A DNA stretch of 64,000 nt. Source: Asaia bogorensis. Its GTDB lineage: Bacteria; Pseudomonadota; Alphaproteobacteria; Reyranellales; Reyranellaceae. The notes below the pieces were generated by a model. That model was not told where the DNA came from. It worked only from the letters and a program-made list of their open reading frames with translations, and ran no database searches. Where the stretch lies: assembly GCA_945889625.1 (NCBI GenBank), contig CAMDCE010000019.1:1-64000 (forward strand), read 5' to 3'. Shown here one piece after another: positions 10,173-17,490 of the stretch (the first letter of the stretch is position 1; every line of letters begins with the position of its first letter). A program made the translations under genes and the position numbers.

Positions 10173-12017
10173 ATGGGAAAAATCGTTCCAGCTATTCTGC
10201 TGGGCGCGGCGAGCATGCTGCTGGCTGCCTCGGCGCCAGCGCAGACCGCGACCAAGCCGCCGCCCAAGCCGGCGACTGCGGCCAAGCCGGTCGCTGCCCG
10301 CGCTCCGGTGCGTGCAGCGGCCCCCGCGGTGCGGCGCCCGGTCTTCGTGCCGCCGCCGCCGGTCATCGAACTCGACGAGTCGGTGGTAGTTGCCGATCTG
10401 CCCACCGTCCTCGACAACGACAACCGCGACCGTTACCGGCGCATCTTCCAGGCGCAGGCCGCCGCCCAGTGGGCGCAGGCCGACGCAGAGATCGCCCGTC
10501 TCGGCGACAAGGTGCTGATGGGCTATGTCGGCGCCCAGCGCCTGCTCGCCACCGGCTATCCCGCCCGCTACGACCAGCTCGCCGCCTGGCTGCAGGAATA
10601 CAACGACCATCCCGATGCGCCGGCGATCTACCGGCTGGCGTTGGCCCGTCGCACGCCCGGCGCCGGCGAACTCACCCCGGCGAGCTTCGTCGGCAGCACG
10701 CCGGGGTCGCCGACCTTTGCCGCTGCCCGCACCGTTACCGGCGCCGATGCCGCCCGCGCCGCCGAGTTGCGCAGCCGGCTGCAGCAGATGGCCGACGATG
10801 GCGGCTTCAACGCCGCCTTTGTGCTCCTCGACCGCAAGTCGACGGCCGATACCCTGGGCCCCCAGGAGGTCGAGCTGTGGCGCGGCCGTATCCGCACCCG
10901 CGCGCTGGAGGCCGATTCGCAACGTGGCATGCAGGTTCCGGTCGAGGTCGGCGCGCCGCCCGACGCCAACTGGACCGCAGGCCTCACCGCCTTCACGCGC
11001 GGCAACATGGCCGAAGCCGCGCGCCGCTTCGAACTGGTCGCAGACGCACCACCCGACCGGGCATCGTCCTGGACGCTTGCCGCCGGCTCGTTCTGGGCGG
11101 CACGCACCAACCTGCTCGCCGGCAACCCGCAGAAATTCGCGCCCTATCTCAAGCGCGCAGCGCTGCATGGCCGCACCTTCCACGGCCTGATCGCGCAGAA
11201 GGCGCTCGGCATGCGCATCGAGCCGGACTGGAACCTGCCGGCGGTCGATCGCCAAAGGGCCGAGCAGCTGCGCGGTGACCGTGCCGGCCGCCGCGCGCTC
11301 GCCCTGCTTCAGCTGGGCGCCGTGACCGCCGCCGAACGCGAACTGTTCGCGGCCTCGATCGACGCCGATCCGCAGTTCATCGAATCGGTGCTGGCGCTCG
11401 CCGCCAAGGCGTCGTTGCCGAGCCTTTCGATACGCGTCGCCAACGCCGCCTGGGACCAGCGCCACAGGATCAAGGGCTACGACGGCGCGATGTATCCGGT
11501 GCCGCCGTGGCAGCCGGCCAGTGGCTTCTCGGTCGATCGCGCGCTGATCTACGGCTTCATGCGCCAGGAATCCGCCTTCAATCCCAAGGCGCGTTCCTAT
11601 GTCGGCGCCATGGGCCTGATGCAGCTGATGCCGCGCACCGCCCAGCTGGTGTCCGCCAAGTTCGCGCCCGAGACGCAGGGCGCCAGCCCGTGGGATCCGC
11701 CGATCAACATCTCGCTCGGCCAAGCCTACATCGTTTCGCTGCTGGGCGACGTCGACAACAACCTGGTGCGCACGGCGGCGGCCTACAACGGCGGGCCGGG
11801 CAACGTCATGCGCTGGGACAATTCGCTGAACGCATCGGCCGATCCGCTGCTGTATGTCGCCTCGATCCCGCTCAACGAGACGCGCGACTTCGTGCAGCGT
11901 GTGCTGGCGAACTACTGGATCTACCAGACCCGCATGGGCCAGCCGACGCCGTCGCTCGACCAGATCGCCGCCCACGAATGGCCGCGCTACACACCGCAGG
12001 ACGGTGGCAAGCGTTGA
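10173..12017 (+). CDS. Soluble lytic murein transglycosylase
   Basis: 614 residues from the ATG at 10173, with GGGGGA just upstream. A Sec signal peptide (MGKIVPAILLGAASMLLAAS, cleavage near APAQ) leads into a Pro/Ala-rich linker, an alpha-superhelical region, and the C-terminal catalytic domain. That domain has the catalytic Glu in GFMRQESAFNP, then VGAMGLMQLMPRTAQ and AAYNGGPGNVMRW, as in Slt70-type enzymes that cleave peptidoglycan to 1,6-anhydromuropeptides in the periplasm. It is divergent from the cupin-rhodanese gene. The -35 of the next operon overlaps its stop codon. Confidence 0.92.
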   Translation: MGKIVPAILLGAASMLLAASAPAQTATKPPPKPATAAKPVAARAPVRAAAPAVRRPVFVPPPPVIELDESVVVADLPTVLDNDNRDRYRRIFQAQAAAQWAQADAEIARLGDKVLMGYVGAQRLLATGYPARYDQLAAWLQEYNDHPDAPAIYRLALARRTPGAGELTPASFVGSTPGSPTFAAARTVTGADAARAAELRSRLQQMADDGGFNAAFVLLDRKSTADTLGPQEVELWRGRIRTRALEADSQRGMQVPVEVGAPPDANWTAGLTAFTRGNMAEAARRFELVADAPPDRASSWTLAAGSFWAARTNLLAGNPQKFAPYLKRAALHGRTFHGLIAQKALGMRIEPDWNLPAVDRQRAEQLRGDRAGRRALALLQLGAVTAAERELFAASIDADPQFIESVLALAAKASLPSLSIRVANAAWDQRHRIKGYDGAMYPVPPWQPASGFSVDRALIYGFMRQESAFNPKARSYVGAMGLMQLMPRTAQLVSAKFAPETQGASPWDPPINISLGQAYIVSLLGDVDNNLVRTAAAYNGGPGNVMRWDNSLNASADPLLYVASIPLNETRDFVQRVLANYWIYQTRMGQPTPSLDQIAAHEWPRYTPQDGGKR

Positions 12018-12043
12018 CCCTCGCGCCTATGTGACCATATAAT
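12014..12043 (+). promoter_or_regulatory. Promoter of the Phd/VapC toxin-antitoxin pair
   Basis: TTGACC (12014-12019), overlapping the TGA stop of the transglycosylase gene, is followed after 18 bp by a perfect TATAAT (12038-12043). The -10 box lies at the centre of the 31-bp palindrome, so anything bound there would block RNA polymerase. Confidence 0.8.
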
Positions 12044-12056
12044 ATGGTCACATAGG
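12026..12056. promoter_or_regulatory. 31-bp palindromic operator for toxin-antitoxin autoregulation
   Basis: The 15-bp arm CCTATGTGACCATAT, one central base, then the exact reverse complement. It spans the -10 box and ends 10 bp before the antitoxin ATG. Phd/YefM-family antitoxins are known to bind palindromes over their own promoter, so this is very probably the antitoxin-toxin binding site. Confidence 0.8.
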
Positions 12057-12066
12057 AATTCCGGCC

Positions 12067-12426
12067 ATGGACAGGAAGATCAACGCTTCGACGTTCAAGG
12101 CGCAGTGCCTTGCGCTGATCGACGAGGTCGCCGAAAGCGGCCAGCCCATCACCGTCACCAAGCGCGGCAAGGCCAAGGTGCAGATCGTCGCTGTGCGCGA
12201 AAAACCCAAGACGCTGATCGGAGCCACCAAAGGCACGTTCAAGATTCTGGGCGATATCGTCGGCCCGATTGTCGACGACTGGGACGAGGATCGAGAATGG
12301 CGGAACTACACCGGACAGTTCGATGACCCTCCTGCTCGATACGCACACGGTCCTGTGGATGACCGAGGATCTCCCAAGTCTCGGAAGAGTCGCAAGAAGG
12401 GCGTGCAACGCCGCTCTCGCCGCTGA
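12067..12426 (+). CDS. Phd/YefM-type antitoxin
   Basis: 119 residues. The first ~80 match the Phd fold: INASTFKAQCLALIDEVAES, then ITVTKRGKAKVQIVAV, the DNA-binding and dimerisation part, followed by LIGATKGTFKILGDIVGP. It should neutralise the PIN toxin and repress the promoter through the palindrome upstream. The C-terminus is odd. Instead of ending near the toxin start at 12323, the frame runs on for 104 bp into the toxin gene and ends in a very basic tail (SPKSRKSRKKGVQRRSRR) that looks like out-of-frame translation. Either the overlap is genuine or a frameshift has extended the protein. Confidence 0.82.
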   Translation: MDRKINASTFKAQCLALIDEVAESGQPITVTKRGKAKVQIVAVREKPKTLIGATKGTFKILGDIVGPIVDDWDEDREWRNYTGQFDDPPARYAHGPVDDRGSPKSRKSRKKGVQRRSRR

Positions 12427-12727
12427 CGAAATCGCCGTTTCGAGCATTGTCTTCTATGAGGCGGGTCTCCTTCTGAGACGTGGCCGGGTTGCCGGGCCGC
12501 CCACCGTACGGCAGTGGCGCGCCCGTTTGCTGTCGTTGGGAGTGAGAGAAGTCTCGCCGTCTGCTGAGATCGCGATGCTGGCTGCTGAACTCGACAATCT
12601 GCATGGTGATCCTCTGGATCGGATCATCGTTGCGACGGCGCTGGCCGAAGATGCAGTATTGCTGACCGCCGATCGTCCGGTGCTTGAATGGTCGGGCAGG
12701 TTGCGCCGCCAGGACGCGAGGCGCTGA
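12323..12727 (+). CDS. vapC: PIN-domain ribonuclease toxin, VapC family
   Basis: 134 residues from the ATG at 12323 (MTLLLDTHTVLWM); the open frame starts earlier but that part is not PIN-like. All acidic metal-site residues are present: Asp in LLLDTHT, Glu in SSIVFYEAGLL, Asp in HGDPLDRIIVATAL and Asp in LLTADRPVLEW. It is a predicted Mg-dependent RNase that cleaves RNA when free of the antitoxin. The gene overlaps the antitoxin reading frame by 104 bp. The pair is a chromosomal type II system; nothing around it marks a mobile element. Confidence 0.88.
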   Translation: MTLLLDTHTVLWMTEDLPSLGRVARRACNAALAADEIAVSSIVFYEAGLLLRRGRVAGPPTVRQWRARLLSLGVREVSPSAEIAMLAAELDNLHGDPLDRIIVATALAEDAVLLTADRPVLEWSGRLRRQDARR

Positions 12728-12741
12728 GGAGGCACGTCGAT

Positions 12742-13353
12742 ATGAACATCGCCCGCCTGCGCCGTTTCATAGTGGACATGACGTCCCTGGTGGGTGGCGC
12801 CTGGCAGGACAAGGACGAGGCGGCGGCCGTCGAAGTCGGCGCCAAGCTGCTCGGCGAACTGGTCAGCCACGACGACTGGCTGCCCGAGGCGATGGCCGAC
12901 TGTCCGCCGCATGGCTATGCGCAGAACCTGTTGTGGTGCGATCCGTTCGAGCGCTTTTCGGTGGTGAGCTTCGTGTGGGCGCCGAGCTCCTGCACGCCGG
13001 TGCATGACCATCAGACGTGGGGCCTGGTCGGCATGCTGCGCGGCTCGGAAACGTCGCAGCGCTTCGTGCGTGATCCCGCGACCGGCGCGCTGGCCAAGGG
13101 CACGCTCACCACCCTGGCGCCGGGCGAGGTCGAGGTGCTGCTGCCGTCGGCCGGCGACATCCATCAGGTGACCAATGCGCTGGGCGACCGCGGCTCGCTC
13201 AGCATCCATATCTATGGCGGCAATATCGGCGCGGTGCGCCGGCATACGTTCGATCCGGCCACGGGTGAGCCCAATCCGTTCGTGTCGGGTTACACCAACC
13301 GGCTCGTGCCCAATCTATGGGACAGGTCGGCGGAGGTTAGGGCAGAGTCCTAG
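12742..13353 (+). CDS. Cysteine-dioxygenase-like cupin (COG5553 type)
   Basis: 203 residues from the ATG at 12742, with GAGGAGG 12 bp upstream beginning inside the vapC stop. The metal-binding region reads TPVHDHQTWGLVGMLRGSE and the second cupin strand SAGDIHQVTNAL, as in cysteine or 3-mercaptopropionate dioxygenase relatives that oxidise a thiol to a sulfinate using Fe(II). It resembles the N-terminal domain of the 7857-10082 fusion protein. Which thiol it uses cannot be told. The 15-bp gap from vapC could allow read-through from the toxin-antitoxin promoter. Confidence 0.82.
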   Translation: MNIARLRRFIVDMTSLVGGAWQDKDEAAAVEVGAKLLGELVSHDDWLPEAMADCPPHGYAQNLLWCDPFERFSVVSFVWAPSSCTPVHDHQTWGLVGMLRGSETSQRFVRDPATGALAKGTLTTLAPGEVEVLLPSAGDIHQVTNALGDRGSLSIHIYGGNIGAVRRHTFDPATGEPNPFVSGYTNRLVPNLWDRSAEVRAES

Positions 13354-13384
13354 ACGTCCTTATCTTTTCTGCACTGCGCGGGAG

Positions 13385-13415
13385 GGCGCTTTTCGCGCAT
13401 GAGCGCGAAAACGCC
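13385..13415. repeat. Hairpin-forming inverted repeat
   Basis: GGCG plus TTTTCGCGC (13385-13398, with one bulged C) pairs with GCGCGAAAA plus CGCC (13403-13415), loop ATGA. It follows the plus-strand cupin gene but has no T tail, so termination is uncertain. Confidence 0.5.
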
Positions 13416-13461
13416 GACTCGCGCTTGGTTACCAGCGCAGCCGCGCGCACACCCTCACAAA

Positions 13462-13482
13462 CACTAGCGCCTTGCGCTAGTG
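13462..13482 (-). terminator. Terminator hairpin overlapping the stop codon of the cupin gene
   Basis: On the minus strand CACTAGCGC, loop AAG, GCGCTAGTG, then TTTGT. The TAG inside the first arm is the stop codon of the 13477-13950 gene. Confidence 0.7.
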
Positions 13483-13950
13483 CTTATGCGGGTGTGGATG
13501 CGTCGGATCCACCCAGTAGACTTCTTCGACCTTCTCGGCGGGTGCGATGTCGAGGTTGATCGCCACGGCCTCGTTGTCGGAGCGCACCAGCACGCATTCC
13601 AGCGGCTCGGTCTCCGAGGCGTTGATTTCCTGGTGCGGCACGTAGGGCGGCACATAGATGAAGTCGCCGGGTCCGGCTTCGGCGATGAACTGCAGCTTGT
13701 CGCCCCAGCGCATGCGGGCTCGGCCCTTCACGACATAGATCACGCTCTCGAGATGGCCGTGATGGTGCGCGCCGGTCTTGGCGTGGGCATGGATGGTGAC
13801 GGTGCCGGCCCATAGCTTCTGGGCGCCGACCCGGGCGAAATTGATCGCCGCAGCCCGGTTCATGCCCGGCGTCTGGGCAGTGTTGGTATCGAGCGAGCCG
13901 GCGGGGATGACCCGCACGCCATCGTGTTTCCAGTCGGTCATGGCCTCCAT
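13477..13950 (-). CDS. Single-domain cupin protein
   Basis: 157 residues from the ATG at 13950; a second Met three codons in is equally possible. Classic cupin motif 1 is visible as HHHGHLESVIYVVKGRARMRWG, cut here by its position at about residues 62-83, and motif 2 as GPGDFIYVPPYVPHQEIN at about 92-109. The C-terminus is His/Pro-rich (HPHPHKH) and may bind metal. Small cupins of this kind occur in many pathways, so function cannot be assigned. It is transcribed alone, opposite to moaB, with its own terminator. Confidence 0.85.
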   Translation of the reverse strand: MEAMTDWKHDGVRVIPAGSLDTNTAQTPGMNRAAAINFARVGAQKLWAGTVTIHAHAKTGAHHHGHLESVIYVVKGRARMRWGDKLQFIAEAGPGDFIYVPPYVPHQEINASETEPLECVLVRSDNEAVAINLDIAPAEKVEEVYWVDPTHPHPHKH

Positions 13951-13999
13951 TTAGTCCCGCGACCTCGCCTCGACAAGATGGCGGCGGTAAGATGACGCC

Positions 14000-14548
14000 A
14001 TGAACCGCATCGACGAGACCAAGCCCTTCAAGCCGGTGAACATCGCCGTGCTGACGGTTTCCGACACCCGCACGCTTGAGACCGACAAGTCGGGCGACAC
14101 CCTGGTCGAACGCATTGCGCGCGACGGCCATGTGCTGGCCGGCCGCGCCATCGTGACCGACGACGTGGGCGTGATCCGCGCCCAGGTGAAGAAGTGGATC
14201 GACGACCCCAAGGTCGAGGTCGTGATCACCACCGGCGGCACCGGCGTCACCGGCCGCGACGTCACGCCCGAGGCGCTGGAGGCGCTGTTCGAAAAGCGCA
14301 TCGAAGGCTTCGGCGAGATCTTCCGCTGGATCAGCTTCCAGAAGATCGGCACCTCGACCATGCAGTCGCGTGCCGTCGCCGGCGTCGCCAACGGGACCTA
14401 TATCTTCGCGCTGCCCGGCTCGACCGGCGCCTGCAAGGACGGCTGGGACGAAATCCTGCGCCAGCAGCTCGATATCCGGTTCCGGCCGTGCAATTTCGCC
14501 GAACTGATGCCCCGCCTGAACGAAGGTAAGATGCCGAGGAGCGGATAG
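14000..14548 (+). CDS. moaB: Molybdenum cofactor biosynthesis protein MoaB
   Basis: 182 residues. The molybdopterin-binding signature TTGGTGVTGRDVTPEAL and the early LTVSDTRTLETDKSGD are diagnostic of the MoaB/MogA fold, which adenylylates molybdopterin before metal insertion. The length and the ISFQKIGTSTMQSRA and FALPGSTGACKDGWDE segments fit the MoaB branch. The next gene starts 4 bp after its stop, so the two form an operon. No other moa gene lies nearby. Confidence 0.93.
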   Translation: MNRIDETKPFKPVNIAVLTVSDTRTLETDKSGDTLVERIARDGHVLAGRAIVTDDVGVIRAQVKKWIDDPKVEVVITTGGTGVTGRDVTPEALEALFEKRIEGFGEIFRWISFQKIGTSTMQSRAVAGVANGTYIFALPGSTGACKDGWDEILRQQLDIRFRPCNFAELMPRLNEGKMPRSG

Positions 14549-14552
14549 AGGA

Positions 14553-15575
14553 GTGGCGAACGCTCTGCTCGTCGCGCTGCGCGAGCGGCCGGCCTTCAAG
14601 ACCCTCAGGGCGGCCGATCTCCGGGCATTGCCGGCGACCGGCACGGCGCACGGCCATGTGCGCCTGCCCAAAGGCCTGCTGGCGCGCGTCGCCTATGCCC
14701 ATGACAACGACTCGACGGCTTCGGCGCGGCTCTTCACGCAAGCCGAGGCCTTTCGGCATCTTCTGCCGGCCGGCCGCACGCCCCGCCTGCACGAGGTGAT
14801 CGAGCGCCGCCCCGGATTGTCGGGCGGCGCGCTGATCGTCGACTTCATCGAAGGCCATGCTCCGCGCCTGCCGCAGGACCTCGGCGCCATGGCCGAGACG
14901 CTTGTCAGGATCCATGGCCTGCCTCTGCCGCCATCGGGGTCGCCGATCCCGCGGCAGGAGAATCCGTTTCTCGAAACCCTCGAAGCCGTCGAGCTGAATG
15001 CCATGCGCTTCCTCGACCAGGCTGTTCCCGATCCGGGTTCGCGCGCCGAGATCGCCGAGGAACTGGGCGCCATGCGCGGCATGGCGCTGGCGCTCGGCCG
15101 CCAGGCCCAGCCGCTCGCGGTCGCACTGGCCGATACGCACCCCGGCAACTTCATCGTCGACAAGAAGGGCGTTGCCTGGTTCGTCGACCTTGAGAAGGTC
15201 CATGTCGGCTCACCCGCCATCGACCTCGCGCACGCCATCCTGCCGACCTCGACGCTGTGGCATCCCGATGTCGGCAAGCTGCTCACGCGTCGGGAAGTCG
15301 AGCAGTTCTACGATTTCTATCTGGCGCGCATCGGCAGCAAGGCGGCGGCGGCGTTGCGGCCTTGGCTGGTGCCGATGCGTCGGCTGACCTGGCTGCGCAC
15401 GACTTTATTCATGGCGCGTTGGCGCGTGGAGACGCGCGTGCTGCGCGACCAGGCCAACCCCACCCAATGGAGCGATTCGGGCCTGGACCCCAAGATGAAG
15501 CGTCATATCGATGCGCGTATCGACCTCTGTTTCGGACGTGACACCATCAGGGCGATTCGCTCCGACTGGCTCTAA
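14553..15575 (+). CDS. APH/choline-kinase-like phosphotransferase
   Basis: 340 residues from a GTG preceded by AGAGGAG. The kinase-like catalytic loop appears as LADTHPGNFIVDKKG and the metal-binding DFG-like position as AWFVDLEKVHVGSPAIDLAH, the pattern of aminoglycoside phosphotransferase/choline kinase proteins. The usual catalytic Asp of HxD is represented by the Asp-Thr-His context, so activity should be checked. It is translationally close to moaB. The acceptor is unknown and there is no reason to call it a resistance gene. Confidence 0.75.
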   Translation: MANALLVALRERPAFKTLRAADLRALPATGTAHGHVRLPKGLLARVAYAHDNDSTASARLFTQAEAFRHLLPAGRTPRLHEVIERRPGLSGGALIVDFIEGHAPRLPQDLGAMAETLVRIHGLPLPPSGSPIPRQENPFLETLEAVELNAMRFLDQAVPDPGSRAEIAEELGAMRGMALALGRQAQPLAVALADTHPGNFIVDKKGVAWFVDLEKVHVGSPAIDLAHAILPTSTLWHPDVGKLLTRREVEQFYDFYLARIGSKAAAALRPWLVPMRRLTWLRTTLFMARWRVETRVLRDQANPTQWSDSGLDPKMKRHIDARIDLCFGRDTIRAIRSDWL

Positions 15576-15597
15576 CGGTGGGCGCCAGCGCAAATAC

Positions 15598-15626
15598 TTG
15601 ACTCGTTCCTGATTTGTTCTCAGAGT
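15598..15626 (+). promoter_or_regulatory. Putative LexA-controlled promoter (SOS box at 15605-15619)
   Basis: GTTC-CTGATTT-GTTC at 15605-15619 matches the alphaproteobacterial LexA box (GTTC, 7 bp, GTTC). It lies in the spacer of a possible promoter: TTGACT at 15598-15603, 17 bp, then a poor CAGAGT at 15621-15626. The radical SAM gene starts at 15636. Confidence 0.5.
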
Positions 15627-15635
15627 CGAGTCGCC

Positions 15636-16793
15636 ATGAAAAAGGACGGAGAGCCGCTTTATCCCGACGACGCAGTGCCCGAGCCGCAGCACAACGGCCG
15701 CGGCGCGCTCAGCAACGGCTCGAGTCGCTACGACAGCGAGAAGCGCATCCGCACGACCGACGGCTGGGAGACCGAGGCGTCGGTGCCTGAGACTGAAGAC
15801 GACGAGCTGCCGCCGCTGCGCACGACGCTGACGCGCGATGCCACGCGCACCATCCTGGCACGCAACACGTCTCCCGACATTCCGTTCGACCGTTCGATCA
15901 ATCCCTATCGCGGCTGCGAGCACGGTTGCATCTACTGCTTTGCGCGGCCGACCCATGCCTATCTCGGCCTGTCGCCCGGCCTCGATTTCGAAACCAAGAT
16001 CCTGTTCAAGCCCGAGGCGGCGAAATTGCTGGCGGCCGAACTGGCCTCGCCGAAATACCGCCCCGACGTGGTCGCCATGGGCACCAACACCGATCCCTAC
16101 CAGCCCGTCGAGCGTGAGCTCAAGGTCACGCGCTCGATCCTGAAAGTGCTGAGCGACTTCAACAATCCGGTGGGCATCGTCACCAAGGGCCACCTGGTGA
16201 CGCGCGACATCGACATCCTCTCCGACATGGCGCGGCGCAATCTCGCCGAGGTATTCCTGTCGGTGACCACGCTCGACAAGGATCTGGCGCGCGCCATGGA
16301 GCCGCGTGCCTCCGCACCGCGTCGGCGCCTGGACGCCATCCGCGCGTTGGCAGACGCCGGCGTTCCGGTAGGCGTCATGACCGCGCCGATGATCCCGGGG
16401 CTGAACGATCGCGAGATGGAGGCGATCCTCGAAGCCGCGACCGAGGCCGGCGCCACGCGTGCCGGCTTCACCGTCCTGCGCCTGCCGCTCGAGATCAAGG
16501 ATCTGTTCGACGAATGGCTGCGCACCCACAGACCGGAACGCGCCGAAAGAGTGCTGTCGCTGATCCGCCAGATGCGCGGCGGCGCGCTCTACCAGGCCGA
16601 GTTCGGCACGCGCATGCGCGGCGAAGGCCCGATCGCCCAGCTCCTCGCCGCGCGCTTCTCCGCCGGGGTGAAGCGGCTGGGGCTGAACAAGATCCGCTAC
16701 CGGCTCGACACGCTGCGTTTTGCCGTGCCAGAGCAGGCGCGCACCGCTTTGGTCGATGCCAAGCGCGACGCACGGCAGATGAAATTGTTGTGA
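15636..16793 (+). CDS. PA0069-family radical SAM protein (SplB-related)
   Basis: 385 residues. The radical SAM iron-sulfur motif is CEHGCIYC at about residues 91-98, preceded by DRSINPYRG and followed by the FARPTHAYLGLSPGLDFETK segment typical of the spore photoproduct lyase-like PA0069 branch. Later GTNTDPYQPVE, IVTKGHLVTRDID and PMIPGLNDREME complete the barrel. The first ~75 residues are polar and Asp/Glu-rich. The substrate is unknown; the SplB relationship and the LexA-like box upstream fit a role in DNA damage. The following GST gene starts 12 bp after it. Confidence 0.88.
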   Translation: MKKDGEPLYPDDAVPEPQHNGRGALSNGSSRYDSEKRIRTTDGWETEASVPETEDDELPPLRTTLTRDATRTILARNTSPDIPFDRSINPYRGCEHGCIYCFARPTHAYLGLSPGLDFETKILFKPEAAKLLAAELASPKYRPDVVAMGTNTDPYQPVERELKVTRSILKVLSDFNNPVGIVTKGHLVTRDIDILSDMARRNLAEVFLSVTTLDKDLARAMEPRASAPRRRLDAIRALADAGVPVGVMTAPMIPGLNDREMEAILEAATEAGATRAGFTVLRLPLEIKDLFDEWLRTHRPERAERVLSLIRQMRGGALYQAEFGTRMRGEGPIAQLLAARFSAGVKRLGLNKIRYRLDTLRFAVPEQARTALVDAKRDARQMKLL

Positions 16794-16805
16794 GGGAGAG
16801 CGACC

Positions 16806-17429
16806 ATGGCCGAAGAAATCGTCTTGTATACGAACCCGCAATCGCGCGGCGCCATGGCGCACTGGATGCTGGAGGAGATCGGCTGTCCTTATCGGATCGA
16901 AGTGAAGGCCTACGGCAGCGACATGAGGACGCCCGAGTACCTTGCCATCAACCCCATGGGCAAGGTGCCGGCGATCAAGCACGGCAACACTGTGGTGACC
17001 GAGACCGGCGCCATCCTCGGCTATCTCGCCGACCTCTTTCCCGAGGCCAAGCTGGCGCCGCCGCTTGGCGAGCGCGGCTCCTACTATCGCTGGCTGTTCT
17101 TCGTTGCCGGATGCTGCGAGCCGGCGATGGGCAACAAGGCGGCCGGCTGGAATCCCGACACGCCCGACTTGCAGGGCCGCTTCGGCTATGGCTCCTACGA
17201 GCGGACCATCGACACGGCGGCCAAGGCGGTCGCGGGAAGGCGCCACATCGCCGCCGACCATTTCACCGCGGCCGACCTCTACATGGCCTCGTTCCTGCAC
17301 TGGGGAATGACGTTCGGAATGGTCGAAAAGCGCCCGGCGTTTGAGGCCTATGCCCGGCCGCATCTCGAACGGCCGGCGGCGAAGCGGGCGGAGGAGCAGG
17401 CGGCCAAGCTCGTCGCCAAGCCGGCATAG
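16806..17429 (+). CDS. Glutathione S-transferase family protein
   Basis: 207 residues with GAGGGAGAG before the ATG. The N-terminal thioredoxin-like domain has the Ser region NPQSRGAMAHWMLEEIG, the cis-Pro element MGKVPAIKHG and TETGAILGYLADLFP, the glutathione-binding segment. The C-terminal domain is all-helical. The substrate is unknown. It follows the radical SAM gene closely and precedes an HxlR regulator separated by a near-palindrome, so the regulator may respond to the same stress. Confidence 0.9.
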   Translation: MAEEIVLYTNPQSRGAMAHWMLEEIGCPYRIEVKAYGSDMRTPEYLAINPMGKVPAIKHGNTVVTETGAILGYLADLFPEAKLAPPLGERGSYYRWLFFVAGCCEPAMGNKAAGWNPDTPDLQGRFGYGSYERTIDTAAKAVAGRRHIAADHFTAADLYMASFLHWGMTFGMVEKRPAFEAYARPHLERPAAKRAEEQAAKLVAKPA

Positions 17430-17439
17430 CTCATCTATA

Positions 17440-17463
17440 AATACTAAGTACGTATCTAGTATT
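17440..17463. promoter_or_regulatory. 24-bp near-palindrome upstream of the HxlR gene
   Basis: AATACTA (17440-17446) and TAGTATT (17457-17463) flank the palindromic core TACGTA, with only the AG/TC pairs breaking symmetry. The direct arrangement TACTAAGTAC recalls HxlR-family sites. It lies between the GST gene and the regulator, 28 bp before the regulator ATG, so it is a likely autoregulatory operator. Confidence 0.55.
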
Positions 17464-17490
17464 CAGGATGAGGCCTGTGTATCGTTAGGC

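Noticed and set aside
15405-17363. 652-codon minus-strand open frame across the radical SAM and GST genes
   Set aside because: Runs opposite two well-supported genes and has only low-complexity Arg/Gly/Asp composition.
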